Positions 17,980 to 26,655 of a stretch of 64,000 nucleotides of DNA are shown in pieces. This stretch comes from an uncultured Alphaproteobacteria bacterium (GTDB taxonomy: Bacteria > Pseudomonadota > Alphaproteobacteria > Micropepsales > Micropepsaceae), in NCBI GenBank assembly GCA_902826695.1, contig CADEFU010000004.1, positions 62,001 through 126,000 of the forward strand, written 5' to 3'. Under the pieces are notes generated by a model. That model made no database searches. It worked only from the letters and a program-made list of their open reading frames with translations, and had not been told where the DNA came from. The translations under genes and the position numbers were made by a program. How positions within the stretch are numbered: position 1 is the first letter of the stretch; each line of letters starts with the position of its first letter.

Positions 17980-18387
17980 TTAGCGGGCATACACACGGAC
18001 GAATGCGCGGGATCCGTGGTTCCAACCGAGAGACTCATAAGCCATACGCACGAAGCGGATGTCGCGGCGGTGGCCGTAAAGGTCGACGGCGCGCGTGCAC
18101 TGGCCGGGTTGGATCACGCTGCGCACGCCGACGTCCTGGTGACCGCCATTGCGGAACACGACATCGAGGTCGTAGAAGCGGATCGGCTTGTTATAGGCGC
18201 AGATCTTGATCTGGCGATAACGCTGATGACCGAAAGCGGGGATCGTGTCGTGCTCGGCGATGTGGCGAACCGTGCGTGTGCCAAGCAAATCCCATGACGG
18301 TGCCCACGGTCCCGGCGCGTAGGCGGAAGCGGGTGCGGCGAGGCCGAGCGTCAGAAGGGCGCCGGCGATTGCGAGTTTGAGTTTCAT
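17980..18387 (-). CDS. Small secreted protein, possibly DUF2541-like
   Basis: 135-residue exported protein of unknown function. It begins KLKLAIAGALLTLGLAAPASA, a clean signal peptide. The mature part (WDLLGTRTVRHIAEHD, KICAYNKPIRFYDLDVVF, GGHQDVGVRSVIQPGQCTRAVDL, RRDIRFVRMAYES) alternates strands like a beta-sandwich and resembles DUF2541 proteins, with two Cys that could form a disulfide. I chose ATG 18387 for its AGGAGG site and the signal peptide. It is monocistronic: a terminator follows it and the POT gene terminator lies upstream. Confidence 0.65.
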   Translation of the reverse strand: MKLKLAIAGALLTLGLAAPASAYAPGPWAPSWDLLGTRTVRHIAEHDTIPAFGHQRYRQIKICAYNKPIRFYDLDVVFRNGGHQDVGVRSVIQPGQCTRAVDLYGHRRDIRFVRMAYESLGWNHGSRAFVRVYAR

Positions 18388-18507
18388 TGGAACCTCCTGT
18401 TTCAAGACCCGATGGCCTTCGTTGCGATGCCATCTTCAATGACAGGAGCTTCGCAGAGCGAGCCTGAAGCACACTCGAACCGGATGTTCAGCCGCGGTTC
18501 ATTCATC

Positions 18508-18543
18508 AAACGAAAACGCCGCGAAACCTGGGGTTCCGCGGCG
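18508..18543 (-). terminator. Intrinsic terminator of the POT transporter gene
   Basis: Read on the minus strand: a 12-position stem between 18532-18543 and 18517-18528, closed by a 3-base loop, all Watson-Crick except one G-U pair. It is followed by TTTTCGTTT (18516-18508). It begins about 29 bases after the transporter stop codon. Confidence 0.75.
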
Positions 18544-18571
18544 CCGTTTCAGATAAAAGATGTGACGACGG

Positions 18572-20356
18572 TTACTCGGCCGGCTGCACCGCGGCGCGGT
18601 TAGCTCGGTCATGCGCCAGGTAGCGCAAAATCGGCGAAAGCACGATCAACACTCCGCCCGCTGCAAGTCCAATCTGCCCAATAAATTCAAAGGTGTTCAT
18701 GTAAGTGGCGAACGCCTTGGCTGGATCCAAGACCTGGCCGGCAACGGTGTCCGCGGCAGTCATCTGCGCCAGGAACCCCGCCGCCATGTGGGCAACGGAC
18801 GAAGCCAAAAACCAAGTCGCCATCACAGTCGAGATCAGCGCAGTCGGCGATAGCTTTGTCATCTGCGATAACCCGACCGGAGAAATGCAAAGTTCGCCGG
18901 TGGTGTGCAGCAAATAGCACAAAGCAAGGACGAAGAGGGGCACTTGGAAATTCGCATCCGCAAACTGAGAGCCCCAAACGAGCACATAGAAGCCGGCGCC
19001 GGCCTGGACCAACGCAAGTCCGAACTTCAGCGCAGGGTTCGGATCAAGGTTCATTCTTCCGAGGACTGCCCATAGGAACGAGAAGATTGGGGCAAGGATA
19101 AGAATTAGCCCTGAGTTAACCGACTGCACTTGTGTTGCGGTAACTTCGATGCCGCCCGGATGAAGGTCTGTGTGCCGATCGGCAAACTGGTTGAGGGAAG
19201 ATCCCGCTTGCTCGAACAGCGTCCAGAAAACCACCGACGACCCGATAAGAATTATCGCAAGAATCAACCGCTGAGCTTCAACCCAGGTGCAGTATGTAAA
19301 CATATAGAACACTAGGTAGAGTAGCATCAATCCGGATGCCACCTTCAACGTCTGCTCGACAGCGTCATGGTTCTGCACGAACAGCCAAACCACGCCGACA
19401 CCAAGGATACCACCCAGATAGATGAGCCATTCGGTGTTGATCGGACCGACGACCGGCTTCGCCAACTGAACAGGGTTCGGCGGTTCGCCTTTCCCGTCCA
19501 GCCAGCCGCGGCCAAGAACGAAGACGACGAGCCCGGCAATCATGCCAATGCCTGCTGCTCCAAAGCCAGCCCACCAGCCATAGGCCTCGTTTAGCGCGCC
19601 AGTGGCGATGGTTGCCCAAAACGCGCCGAGATTGATCCCGTAGTAGTAGAGCGTAAACCCGGCATCGCGGCGCGGGTCAGTTTGCTCGTAAAGCTGGCCC
19701 ACGATCGATGAGATGTTGGCTTTCAAAAAGCCGACACCCATAATGATCAACGCCATCGCCAAGTAGAGAATGTTCGTAAAGAACTCGTCGCGGTTCTTCA
19801 CGCCAATCTTGTAGGAATCCTTGGGCAGAATGGATGGAATTGGTGCACCCTCTGGCAGCCCCACAATTTCGAAGCCGCCGTCGGCTGTAGTGCGGTATTC
19901 GTACTTGCCTCCAGCAACGTTGAGGCGAATAACTTGCTTATCGCCGCGTCCCTGTACGTCGAATATGTATTCGCCGCCACCGTAAGTGAGTGTTTGCGTG
20001 GCCGGCGCACCTTCGAACGCCATCATTCCGTGGCCCGCGACTAGGAGCACTGCGCCGAATACGATCGCCTTGCGCGTTCCGATAAATCGATCCGCTAGGA
20101 TACCGCCGACCAACGGCAACAGATAAACGAGCGCGTTGTAGGTTGCGTATTGCGCATTCGCTGCTACGTCGTCGAACAGGTAGTGCTGCGTGAGATAAAA
20201 AATGAGCAAGCCACGCATGCCGTAGAACGAAAAGCGTTCCCACATTTCCGCAAAGAAAAGGATGTACAACCCTCGGGGGTGCCGGCGGAGCTGCCAAATG
20301 ACGGGGATCATCGTTAGAACGGTGAGGCCGATGGCAAATGAAATAACGAAGTCCAT
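18572..20356 (-). CDS. POT/PTR2 family proton-coupled peptide transporter
   Basis: 594-residue inner-membrane MFS transporter for di- or tripeptides. The family signature EMWERFSFYGMRGLL (ExxERF) is near residue 37, followed by GGILADRFIGTRKAIV, GLSQMTKLSP-type and FWTLFEQAGSSLN motifs. It is longer than the usual 460-500 residues because of a hydrophilic beta-rich insertion at about 115-192 between two membrane segments, probably facing the periplasm. I chose ATG 20356; the open frame runs further upstream without membrane or family character. The coding sequence looks less GC-rich than its neighbours. It may be cotranscribed with the DUF6498 gene 80 bases upstream; an intrinsic terminator follows. 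Confidence 0.9.
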   Translation of the reverse strand: MDFVISFAIGLTVLTMIPVIWQLRRHPRGLYILFFAEMWERFSFYGMRGLLIFYLTQHYLFDDVAANAQYATYNALVYLLPLVGGILADRFIGTRKAIVFGAVLLVAGHGMMAFEGAPATQTLTYGGGEYIFDVQGRGDKQVIRLNVAGGKYEYRTTADGGFEIVGLPEGAPIPSILPKDSYKIGVKNRDEFFTNILYLAMALIIMGVGFLKANISSIVGQLYEQTDPRRDAGFTLYYYGINLGAFWATIATGALNEAYGWWAGFGAAGIGMIAGLVVFVLGRGWLDGKGEPPNPVQLAKPVVGPINTEWLIYLGGILGVGVVWLFVQNHDAVEQTLKVASGLMLLYLVFYMFTYCTWVEAQRLILAIILIGSSVVFWTLFEQAGSSLNQFADRHTDLHPGGIEVTATQVQSVNSGLILILAPIFSFLWAVLGRMNLDPNPALKFGLALVQAGAGFYVLVWGSQFADANFQVPLFVLALCYLLHTTGELCISPVGLSQMTKLSPTALISTVMATWFLASSVAHMAAGFLAQMTAADTVAGQVLDPAKAFATYMNTFEFIGQIGLAAGGVLIVLSPILRYLAHDRANRAAVQPAE

Positions 20357-20436
20357 GTGTCGGTGTTCCCCAGTATGGTTTGCCCGACAAGACCATGCGA
20401 AGGCGCAACAGACAAGCTTTTGACACCTTTGTGACG

Positions 20437-21054
20437 CTACTGCCCCTGGCGTTTCCTTAACGCGGCGAGAAGTTCGGCGGGCGTTCGCCCGCCTGGCGTA
20501 AGCACCAGCCCGATGAACACGTCGCAGAGTGTCTTCACCATCACAAGGACGATGAGGGCCCAAATCGGTGCTCCAATCGCGGTGATCAGAAATCCGCCGA
20601 CGATGACCGTGAAGTGCAGCGCAAGCACGCGCGGGTAGGGTTCGAACATCATGCTGCTGGGGTCGCGCCCCTTGAACCCGCCAGTGGCCACCGTGTCGTA
20701 GGCGAGTTGGAGCGCCTGCCAGCCGAAGACCGAGAGAACCGGCAAACTGAGCCCGCCCTGCAGGGAGCGGATTCCGTCGGAAAGGATGCCGAAATAAGAA
20801 AAGACAAAGACGCCATGCACCAGCGTGAACATGCCGTAGTGGGCGGCAAAGAAGGCGGTAGTGCCCAGGCCGCCCTTCACCGCGTTCGTGCGCGAGCAAA
20901 TGCCAAGCCGCACCGCGTGGAAGATACCGATCGCAACGTTCTCGAACCAATAGACGAGGAGAACCTCGAACACGTTCCAGCCGAACCAAAGAACGCCGGC
21001 CAGCGGAATCGCGTTAACGGCAAGCGTGCCTAGAATCTGTAACGTACGGAGCAT
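20437..21054 (-). CDS. DUF6498 family membrane protein
   Basis: 205 residues with about five hydrophobic segments. The N-terminal pattern GVLWFGWNVFEVLLVYWFENVAIGIFHAVRL-like (Trp/Phe-rich, YWFEN) is the mark of DUF6498 membrane proteins of unknown function; further segments are TAFFAAHYGMFTLVHGVFVF and LALHFTVIVGGFLITAIGAP. The C-terminus is charged (RTPAELLAALRKRQGQ). It lies 80 bases upstream of the POT transporter on the same strand and is divergent from mce. No function can be inferred. Confidence 0.78.
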   Translation of the reverse strand: MLRTLQILGTLAVNAIPLAGVLWFGWNVFEVLLVYWFENVAIGIFHAVRLGICSRTNAVKGGLGTTAFFAAHYGMFTLVHGVFVFSYFGILSDGIRSLQGGLSLPVLSVFGWQALQLAYDTVATGGFKGRDPSSMMFEPYPRVLALHFTVIVGGFLITAIGAPIWALIVLVMVKTLCDVFIGLVLTPGGRTPAELLAALRKRQGQ

Positions 21055-21172
21055 CTTGGTTCCTTATGCGATTGGAGCCCTTACGCCAAGCCATAGGACG
21101 CGCCTTGCCGCAGCGCGCCAACCGAACTACGTTGCCTCATGTTCGCTACTGCACAATGAGGACCCGAAACGC

Positions 21173-21583
21173 ATGCTCGGCCGCCTGAACCATGTCGCCA
21201 TCGCCGTCCCAAACATCGCGGCGGCTGCGGAAATCTACCGCTCCACCTTCGCCATGGGCGCCAAGGTGTCGGCGGCGGTCCCGCAACCCGACCATGGTGT
21301 CACCACCGTCTTTGTGGAACTTGCGAACACGAAGATCGAGTTGCTGGAACCGCTGGGCGAGAACTCGCCGATCGCGAATTTCTTGAAAAAAAACCCCGCG
21401 GGCGGCATCCACCACGTCTGTTACGAAGTTGAAGATATCATGGCCGCCCGCGACCAGATGCTGGCCCAAGGTGCGACCATCACCGGCACCGGACAGCCCA
21501 AGATCGGCGCGCACGGCAAGCCCGTCATCTTCATGCACCCGAAGGACTTCAACGGCACGCTGATCGAGCTTGAGCAGGTCTAA
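21173..21583 (+). CDS. mce: Methylmalonyl-CoA epimerase
   Basis: 136-residue vicinal-oxygen-chelate enzyme that interconverts the epimers of methylmalonyl-CoA in propionyl-CoA metabolism. Two VOC modules are visible: LGRLNHVAIAVPNIAAA with the metal His, then TKIELLEPLGENSPIANFL, and GGIHHVCYEVEDI with HPKDFNGTLIELEQ (metal His and Glu). The start at ATG 21173 has TGAGGAC upstream; the frame is open earlier but without family similarity. It overlaps DUF1467 by one base. The pair mce-DUF1467 between rnj and proS is a conserved alphaproteobacterial arrangement, here separated from both by other genes. Confidence 0.93.
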   Translation: MLGRLNHVAIAVPNIAAAAEIYRSTFAMGAKVSAAVPQPDHGVTTVFVELANTKIELLEPLGENSPIANFLKKNPAGGIHHVCYEVEDIMAARDQMLAQGATITGTGQPKIGAHGKPVIFMHPKDFNGTLIELEQV

Positions 21584-21852
21584 TGGGCATCGCGGGCTCT
21601 TTGATGGTGATTTCGATTGCCTGGTGGTTGGCGTTCATCGTGTTGCTGCCGATCGGCGATCGCGCACAGATCGACGAGGGCCACGTCGTGCCGGGCACCG
21701 ATCCGTCCGCGCCCGCAAATGATCCGCGTCTTGGCCGAAAGGCTGTGCTGGCGCTGGGCGTTGCGCTCGTCGTTTGGCTCGGCCTCTTCTTGCTCGTCGA
21801 GAACGTCAGCCTCGACGACATCGCCTGGCTGACCGGCGGAAAACGCCAATAG
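21583..21852 (+). CDS. DUF1467 family membrane protein
   Basis: 89 residues with two membrane segments (SLMVISIAWWLAFIVLLPIG and AVLALGVALVVWLGLFLLV) joined by a soluble loop containing GTDPSAPANDPRLGRK. This is the DUF1467 pattern, a small alphaproteobacterial inner-membrane protein of unknown function that is commonly found next to mce and proS. It starts inside the mce stop (TAATG), so it is translationally coupled. A weak hairpin with a T-run follows. Confidence 0.88.
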   Translation: MGIAGSLMVISIAWWLAFIVLLPIGDRAQIDEGHVVPGTDPSAPANDPRLGRKAVLALGVALVVWLGLFLLVENVSLDDIAWLTGGKRQ

Positions 21853-21872
21853 TCGCCAAGCAGGCGAGTTTT
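21853..21872 (+). terminator. Weak candidate terminator after DUF1467
   Basis: TCGCC (21853-21857) pairs with GGCGA (21863-21867), followed by GTTTT. The stem has only 5 pairs but directly follows the stop codon. Confidence 0.35.
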
Positions 21873-21973
21873 GAGGGCGTGTTCCCTTGCGAGGATTCCT
21901 GCCCGTTAACCGCCCAGCATCTTGTCACGCAAACAACACTTTTCCAGCGCAGAACGAGGCTTTCTCCCAACTG

Positions 21974-22003
21974 TGTCCGCAAAGGGGAATTGCGTGGCGG
22001 ACA
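21974..22003 (+). promoter_or_regulatory. Inverted repeat upstream of the 22046 gene
   Basis: TGTCCGC (21974-21980) and GCGGACA (21997-22003) are perfect 7-base arms 16 bases apart, followed by GGTTTTC. It lies 42 bases before ATG 22046. It could be an operator, an mRNA hairpin or a terminator; the sequence does not decide. Confidence 0.35.
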
Positions 22004-22045
22004 GGTTTTCGAGAACATCGACACGGCGCCTGAGTTGAGGAGCGA

Positions 22046-23650
22046 ATGTTTCGTAGTCTGTTCATAGTGTTCTTACTGGCGCTCTGGGTCTCACCCGCGT
22101 GGGCGCAACAAGCTTGGCGCGTCACCAAGCCGGAGTGGACGGCCGAGGACGAAAAGGGCTACTCCGCGTTCATCCAACGCATTGGCGAAAGCCGCTGCGA
22201 GACGCCGGATGACTGCATCAACTCCGACGCAAATCCGTACCGCGGCACCGACGGCCGCGGCATCACCTTCAACGCCGATTGCGCCGACCTCGTCTACATG
22301 CTGCGCGCCTACTACGCGTGGAAGAACGGTCTGCCATTCACGTTCGTCAACGGTGTCTACCCGCGCGGCAAGGGCGACGTACGGTTCTCGCACAAGGGCA
22401 ATCGCGTCGGCGGCCGAAGCAACATCACCGGTGGCGAAAACGGACGCACCGTCATCAACTGGATCAAGAACGCGGTGTCGTCGGCGACCTATCGCATTGG
22501 TCCCGACATGGACGAAAACCCGATCACGGATCTCTACCCGGTGAAAATCCAACCGGGTTCGATCCGTCCGGGCACCGCGATCTACGACGTCAACGGCCAC
22601 GTCGCACTTGTCTACAAAGTCGGCGAAGACGGCCGCATCTTTTACATGGACGCGCATCCCGACTACACGCTGACCCGCAGCGTCTTCGGCGCTCAGTTCG
22701 GCCGTGACCTGCCGGCGATGGGCGCGGGCTTCAAGAACTTCCGCCCGATCCGCATGGAAAAAGGCGGCCGCATCACGATCGCCAAGAACAATCAGATCGC
22801 GGATTACTCGACCGAACAATTCTACGGCAACGTGGACCCCGACCCTCGCGAAGACTGGCGCAGCGGCAAGTTCGCCTACAACGGGCTCGAACTCGGCTTC
22901 TACGAGTACGTCCGCGTGGCGATGGCCGGCGGCAAACTCAGCTTCAACCCGGTCGGCGAACTCAAGGCCACGCTGAGGACGTTGTGCAACGACCTCTTCG
23001 ACCGCCAGCGCTTCGTCGAATTGGCAATCGAAGCCGGCGTAGACCGCAAACCGCATCCCGAACGCCTGCCGGCCAACATCTACGGCACCGACAGCATGGA
23101 GTGGGAAATCTACTCGACGCCGTCGCGCGACGCGCGGTTGAAGACTGCGTTCAAAGCATTTCGCGAAGATGTGGAACGCTTGATCGGCCTTTGGATGAAG
23201 CGCGACGAACGCATCTCATATGACGGGCTCAACCTGAGAGAAGACCTACAACGTGCATACGAGCAATCTGCCGACGTCTGCACGGTCGTATACACGAACT
23301 CTGCCGGTCAGCGCGTGACACTGCGCTACCCCGATATCGTCGAACGTCTGTTCCGCATGTCGTTCGACCCCTATGACTGCATTGAGCGGCGCTGGGGCGC
23401 GACGAGCCCTCAGGAACTGGCCTCTTGCCACAACACGCCTTCGAAAAACCGATGGTACGAAGCGCTGCAGCGCCTGCGCAATCAGGTCGATCGCACTTAC
23501 GACACGCGGATGGATTTCACGGTCCGTGATCTCGAGGCGCGCGTACCCGGCTCCGGCGCTGACGCCGCCCCAGACGTCGACGTCAAACGAACGATCGACA
23601 ACATGGGCTACCGAACGCCGATCACCACGATGCAGCCGCCCGGCTACTAA
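22046..23650 (+). CDS. Secreted protein of unknown function, possible papain/NlpC-P60-like thiol hydrolase
   Basis: 534 residues with signal peptide 1-20 (cleavage after AWA) and a GAGGAG ribosome site before ATG 22046. No family is recognised outright. Two features recall NlpC/P60 and related papain-fold enzymes: C79 at the start of a helix in NADCADLVYMLRAYYAW, and a strand pair GTAIYDVNGHVALVYKV with H185, followed by RIFYMDAHPD, whose D202 or H204 could be the third residue. The C-terminal half (about 270-520) is charged, contains six more Cys (some likely paired), and is not recognised. It could act on the cell wall or on a protein; this is inference from pattern, not family identity. 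Confidence 0.6.
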   Translation: MFRSLFIVFLLALWVSPAWAQQAWRVTKPEWTAEDEKGYSAFIQRIGESRCETPDDCINSDANPYRGTDGRGITFNADCADLVYMLRAYYAWKNGLPFTFVNGVYPRGKGDVRFSHKGNRVGGRSNITGGENGRTVINWIKNAVSSATYRIGPDMDENPITDLYPVKIQPGSIRPGTAIYDVNGHVALVYKVGEDGRIFYMDAHPDYTLTRSVFGAQFGRDLPAMGAGFKNFRPIRMEKGGRITIAKNNQIADYSTEQFYGNVDPDPREDWRSGKFAYNGLELGFYEYVRVAMAGGKLSFNPVGELKATLRTLCNDLFDRQRFVELAIEAGVDRKPHPERLPANIYGTDSMEWEIYSTPSRDARLKTAFKAFREDVERLIGLWMKRDERISYDGLNLREDLQRAYEQSADVCTVVYTNSAGQRVTLRYPDIVERLFRMSFDPYDCIERRWGATSPQELASCHNTPSKNRWYEALQRLRNQVDRTYDTRMDFTVRDLEARVPGSGADAAPDVDVKRTIDNMGYRTPITTMQPPGY

Positions 23651-23760
23651 GCCTCAGCATTTACTTTGAAATTTCTGGCCACCCCGGCACTTCTGCCAGG
23701 GTTATGATCTTTGCGCCCGAGCCCGCTCGACTTACGCTGAGAGCGGGCAGTGGGGGATAC

Positions 23761-24672
23761 ATGGGCGAGGGCAGGCCGACCGCGGCCTCAAATATGGCTG
23801 GCATTCTGGCGATGCTCGCCTCGCAGGCGTTCTTCTTGCTGAGCGACGGCATTGTGAAGATCGCTGGCGAGACCATCCCGCCGGATCAGATCATGGCCAT
23901 CCGCGGCATGCTCGCGACATACCTCGTCGGCGCCGCACTGGTCGCCCGCGCCCACTGGGGCACCTGGCCCATGGTGCTGCACCCGCTGGTCCTCCTCCGC
24001 GCGCTGATCGAAGGCGCGATCGCTGTGCTGTTCATCGGTCTCCTGCAGCACCTCTCGCTCAACGTGATCACGGTACTCACCCAAGTGACGCCGCTGATTC
24101 TTGCCGTCGCCTCCGCCTGGATGCTGCGCGAGCGCGTCGGCCGTGCCGGATGGTACGCAGTCATCCTCGGCTTCATCGGAGTCCTCTTGGTCGCGCGGCC
24201 CTCATTTGGCGGCGTGAGCGTCCACATCGTCGGCGCGCTAGTCGTAGCCCTGCTGATGGCCGCGCGCGAGCTCGTCACCCGCTTCATCGATCCCGCCGTG
24301 CCGACGTCGGTGATCACCTTCACAACGACGGTCGCGGTCTGTCTCATCGGTTTCGCTGATCTAGAGCCCAAGCCCTGGGTGCCGATCACGGCTTTGGGCG
24401 GTACGCTGCTTGCGGCATCGGCCCTGCTCGTCGCCTTCGGCTCATGGGCGATGGTGCTCGCGTTCCGCAACGTGACTGTCTCCGTCGTTTCGCCGTTCCG
24501 TTATTCAGCCGTTGCGTGGGGCGTTCTGTGGGGCTACCTGTTGTTCAACGAGCGCCCGGACGAATACGCATACATCGGCATGGCGCTCATTGTGCTCAGC
24601 GGTCTCTTTGCCATGCATCAAGAATCGTTGCGCTCTCGCCAGAGGGCTGCGGACCAGCAAGCCGAAGAGTGA
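23761..24672 (+). CDS. EamA/DMT family permease (first of tandem pair)
   Basis: About 303 residues with ten predicted membrane helices in two EamA repeats, the drug/metabolite transporter architecture. Typical segments: ASQAFFLLSDGIVKIAGE, IMAIRGMLATYLVGAAL, the first-repeat end LGFIGVLLVARPSF, and VVSPFRYSAVAWGVLWGYLLFNERP in the second repeat. The substrate is unknown. I chose ATG 23761, preceded by GGGGG; ATG 23794 is possible. The stop overlaps the GTG start of a paralogous gene (GTGA), so the two are translated together and may form a heterodimer or result from a duplication. Confidence 0.86.
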   Translation: MGEGRPTAASNMAGILAMLASQAFFLLSDGIVKIAGETIPPDQIMAIRGMLATYLVGAALVARAHWGTWPMVLHPLVLLRALIEGAIAVLFIGLLQHLSLNVITVLTQVTPLILAVASAWMLRERVGRAGWYAVILGFIGVLLVARPSFGGVSVHIVGALVVALLMAARELVTRFIDPAVPTSVITFTTTVAVCLIGFADLEPKPWVPITALGGTLLAASALLVAFGSWAMVLAFRNVTVSVVSPFRYSAVAWGVLWGYLLFNERPDEYAYIGMALIVLSGLFAMHQESLRSRQRAADQQAEE

Positions 24673-25553
24673 GCGCACAGCACGCGAACACACGCGGCAT
24701 CGTCGCCGTCCTCATCGCCATGGCGCTTTTCGTCGCCAACGACAGCTTGATCAAGCTCGCGGGCGAAATCCTGCCCATATCCCAGATCATGGTCGTCCGC
24801 GGCGCCATCGCCGTCCTGCTGATGAGCGTCTACGTAGCCAACACGGTTCCCCGCGCCGCATGGCGCCAAGCCTTTCAGCCGCGCGTTCTCCTTCGCGCCG
24901 CGTTAGAAGCGGCCCTTGCGGCTTGCTTCCTGTTCGCGCTCCCGCACATCCCGCTCGCCGACATGACGGCGATCCAGCTTACGACGTCCATCATCCTCAC
25001 GATCCTCTCTGCGGTCGTTCTGAAGGAAGCGGTAGGCTGGCACCGCTGGACAGCGGTCGTAACCGGCTTCCTCGGCGTCCTACTCGTCATCCAACCGACG
25101 GGGCAGGGGATCAACATCTATGCTTTGAGCGCACTCGCCTGCGCCACGCTCGTCGCAATTCGCGACATCGTCACCCGCCGCATCGATCCAACAATACCAA
25201 CCCAACTCATCACCTTCACGACGACATCATCGGTGATGCTGCTCGGCGCCGCCGGCGCACCACTCGAAACCTGGGGCCCCCTCAACGCATACACGCTAGC
25301 TCTCCTGGCGGGCTCGGCCGTTCTCGTCACCGGCGCAAACGTCTTCATCATCCGCGCTTTCCGCGGCACCGAGGTCTCCGTCGTCGCCCCGTTCCGCTAC
25401 TCCGGCGTCCTCTGGGCCGTCCTGCTCGGGTTCTTGATTTGGGGCGACATACCAAACCCGCTCGCCATTCTAGGCACGGCGATCCTGGTTGCGAGCGGCC
25501 TCTACATCATGCACCGTGAGGCGATGCACAGGCGTCCGAGTCCAACCGCGTAA
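24669..25553 (+). CDS. EamA/DMT family permease (second of tandem pair)
   Basis: 294-residue, ten-helix DMT permease paralogous to the preceding gene: ALFVANDSLIKLAGEILPISQIMVVRG aligns with FFLLSDGIVKIAGETIPPDQIMAIRG-type sequence there, and VSVVAPFRYSGVLWAVLLGFLIWGD with its second repeat. It starts at GTG 24669 overlapping the previous stop; the frame remains open upstream inside the first gene but that part is not coding. The substrate is unknown. An endonuclease/exonuclease/phosphatase-family gene follows after 3 bases, suggesting one transcript. Confidence 0.86.
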   Translation: MSAQHANTRGIVAVLIAMALFVANDSLIKLAGEILPISQIMVVRGAIAVLLMSVYVANTVPRAAWRQAFQPRVLLRAALEAALAACFLFALPHIPLADMTAIQLTTSIILTILSAVVLKEAVGWHRWTAVVTGFLGVLLVIQPTGQGINIYALSALACATLVAIRDIVTRRIDPTIPTQLITFTTTSSVMLLGAAGAPLETWGPLNAYTLALLAGSAVLVTGANVFIIRAFRGTEVSVVAPFRYSGVLWAVLLGFLIWGDIPNPLAILGTAILVASGLYIMHREAMHRRPSPTA

Positions 25554-25556
25554 CCC

Positions 25557-26597
25557 ATGCGATTCCGCGTAGCCTCCTTCAATGTCGAAAACTTGATCCT
25601 TCCGGACGTGCGCTATTACGACCGGTTGAAGGACACGCGCGACCAATACGAGACAAAGGCCAACTGGATCGCGTCAGTCCTGAATCGCGCCAAGCCCGAC
25701 ATCGTCGGCGTCCAAGAAGTCTGGTTCGAGGAAGCGCTCGCCGATGTGATGAAGCGCAGCTTCCATTTTGCGGGCAACGCAAACGTCGTCGCGCCCGGTG
25801 CGACACGTGCGGAAAACCTGACCGGCCACGTCGCAAAGCGCCCGCGCTTAGGATTGATCTCCCGCTTCCCGATCAAAGCCGTCTCAAGCACGATTGCCTT
25901 TCCGGCAACGGTTGACCTGACGGTACCGCTCCGCGTGGACGGCGGTGCCATCAGCCAAGTGCCGGTCGCCGTGACGCAGTTTCAGCGGCCGGTCCTGCGT
26001 GCCGTCGTTGACGTGAACGGCGTGGACCTCACCGTTTACGTCGCGCATCTGAAGTCGAAGGGCCCGCTGATCCGCGAAGGCGAGGACGGTGATGATCCAT
26101 TCGCCGCCTCGCTTGGCCAAGCGCGCGCCACCATCGTGCGCGCAGCCGAAGCGGCCGCATTGCGTCACTTGATCCTGGCCGATCTTAAAGAAACGAAGAA
26201 GCCGGTCGTTGTGCTCGGCGATCTGAACGACACGCCCGATGCGGCCAGTACCCAAACCGTCCGCGGACCGACGCCGCACAAGGACATGGACGGCGACGAG
26301 AAGAAGGCCCTCTGGGACGTCATTCTCTATTCGACGTTCCGCATCGCCCTTGAACGCTCGGCCCAAATACACACGCACATCCATGACGGCGAGCGTGACA
26401 TCCTCGACCACATTTTAGTTTCGGAGGAATTCTACGGCCGCAACCGCGAACGCATCGCCGACGTCCTGCGTCACGAAGTCATCAATGACCACCTGCGCGA
26501 CGACCGGGACGATCAGTCGCCGCCGGGCGCCTCGGACCACGGCATTCCTATCGCGGAAATCGGCACAATTCCGACTGCACCCTACACGAACCGGTGA
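25557..26597 (+). CDS. Endonuclease/exonuclease/phosphatase (EEP) superfamily protein
   Basis: 346 residues of the DNase I-like fold. Conserved motifs in order: RVASFNVENL at the N-terminus (metal Asn), GVQEVW near residue 55 (metal Glu), VYVAHLKSKGP near 162 (His, Lys), VVLGDLNDTPD near 220 (Asp, Asn), and ASDHGIPIAEI near the end (Asp, catalytic His). No signal peptide is seen. The substrate could be nucleic acid, phosphoinositide-like lipid or another phosphodiester; the family alone does not tell. It follows the tandem DMT genes by 3 bases. Confidence 0.85.
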   Translation: MRFRVASFNVENLILPDVRYYDRLKDTRDQYETKANWIASVLNRAKPDIVGVQEVWFEEALADVMKRSFHFAGNANVVAPGATRAENLTGHVAKRPRLGLISRFPIKAVSSTIAFPATVDLTVPLRVDGGAISQVPVAVTQFQRPVLRAVVDVNGVDLTVYVAHLKSKGPLIREGEDGDDPFAASLGQARATIVRAAEAAALRHLILADLKETKKPVVVLGDLNDTPDAASTQTVRGPTPHKDMDGDEKKALWDVILYSTFRIALERSAQIHTHIHDGERDILDHILVSEEFYGRNRERIADVLRHEVINDHLRDDRDDQSPPGASDHGIPIAEIGTIPTAPYTNR

Positions 26598-26655
26598 GTT
26601 GCGGGGCGGGGGACCGCTCGCCTAGGGTCTCGCCCGCTAACGCCTGGGGAGTCGC

